From contig CAXXWA010000037.1 of the NCBI GenBank assembly GCA_963662815.2, forward strand, positions 526,944 through 590,943: a stretch of 64,000 nt of DNA, given 5' to 3'. The notes under the pieces were generated by a model, which saw only the letters and a list, made by a program, of their open reading frames with translations, searched no databases and was not told the origin of the DNA. Within the stretch, counting starts at the first letter, position 1. Each line of letters begins with the position of its first letter. The position numbers were made by a program, and so were the translations under genes. Positions 63,927 through 64,000 of the stretch are shown here, one piece after another. The stretch is from JAPPHA01 sp963662815. GTDB lineage: Bacteria; Pseudomonadota; Alphaproteobacteria; Rhodobacterales; Rhodobacteraceae.

Positions 63927-64000
63927 TCACGCGGCCTCCTTCCACGGTCGGCGGGACGTTTCCGCGAGGCAAGCCTCCGCCGGCGTGTGCCCCTCCAACG
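63927..64000 (-). CDS. C-terminal tail of an integrase-core (rve-type) transposase, partial
   Basis: The minus strand reads LEGHTPAEACLAETSRRPWK and EAA with a stop at 63927. The TPAEA ending is typical of IS3/IS481-type integrase-core transposases. The rest is beyond the window. Confidence 0.45.
   Translation of the reverse strand, partial: LEGHTPAEACLAETSRRPWKEAA

Noticed and set aside
63544..64000. An integrative island using tRNA-Met as attachment site
   Set aside because: No tyrosine recombinase and no repeat of the tRNA 3' end are visible in the remaining window.
1..64000. CRISPR arrays or rRNA genes
   Set aside because: No regularly spaced short repeats and no rRNA-like sequence were found on reading the window.

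Overview
The window is GC-rich bacterial DNA, best read as an alphaproteobacterial chromosome. The supporting genes are ruvC-ruvA-ruvB, a short HisG paired with HisZ next to a HisS, a DUF1489 protein, a DUF1127 micro-protein, a B12-dependent class II ribonucleotide reductase, and TRAP and BMP-type uptake systems. I cannot name a species. The region is rich in insertion sequences (IS) and pseudogenes, as in recently host-restricted or bottlenecked genomes. Several single-base frameshifts, including one in ruvA, could instead be assembly errors.

Layout. 1-4066: an IS4-type element whose transposase is fused to a DUF4338 (DruA-like) domain, cut by the window edge, then a complete IS1634-family element. 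4262-8380: a TPP enzyme and ruvCAB. 8777-14136: accessory DNA with a DUF2971 protein, a methyltransferase, an IS30 remnant split by an IS110 element, and a decayed type III restriction gene. 14098-28318: housekeeping genes (hydrolase, DUF1127, msrA-prmA, rpsD, nrdJ, DUF1489, hisS-hisZ-hisG, dnaE). 28538-38274: one long operon for purine uptake and oxidation (uraH, xdhABC, BMP-type ABC importer). 38410-50748: an MFS exporter, then an IS graveyard built around a two-gene ATPase plus TOPRIM-like module that looks like a defence system, followed by a dead flotillin gene. 50879-60280: catabolic genes (enolase-superfamily enzyme, Zn-alcohol dehydrogenase, dtd, TRAP transporter with an M24 hydrolase, divergent LacI regulator with a visible operator). 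61337-64000: an ISAs1 element carrying another DruA-like gene, tRNA-Met, and the tail of another transposase.

The main discovery is that three unrelated DDE transposon families in this one window (IS4, IS66, ISAs1) each carry a DUF4338/DruA-like protein, as an N-terminal fusion, as a translationally coupled downstream gene, or as an upstream gene joined through a possible -1 frameshift heptamer. In two cases the terminal inverted repeats show that the gene lies inside the mobile element. This suggests DruA-like proteins are recurrent accessory factors of insertion sequences and may have been recruited from them into Druantia defence.

Target-site duplications let the insertion history of the ATPase/TOPRIM-like locus be read base by base. 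Removing the IS5-type element restores the C-terminus of the TOPRIM-like protein, and the duplication of the IS1634 copy reappears on the far side of an IS66 element nested in its end.
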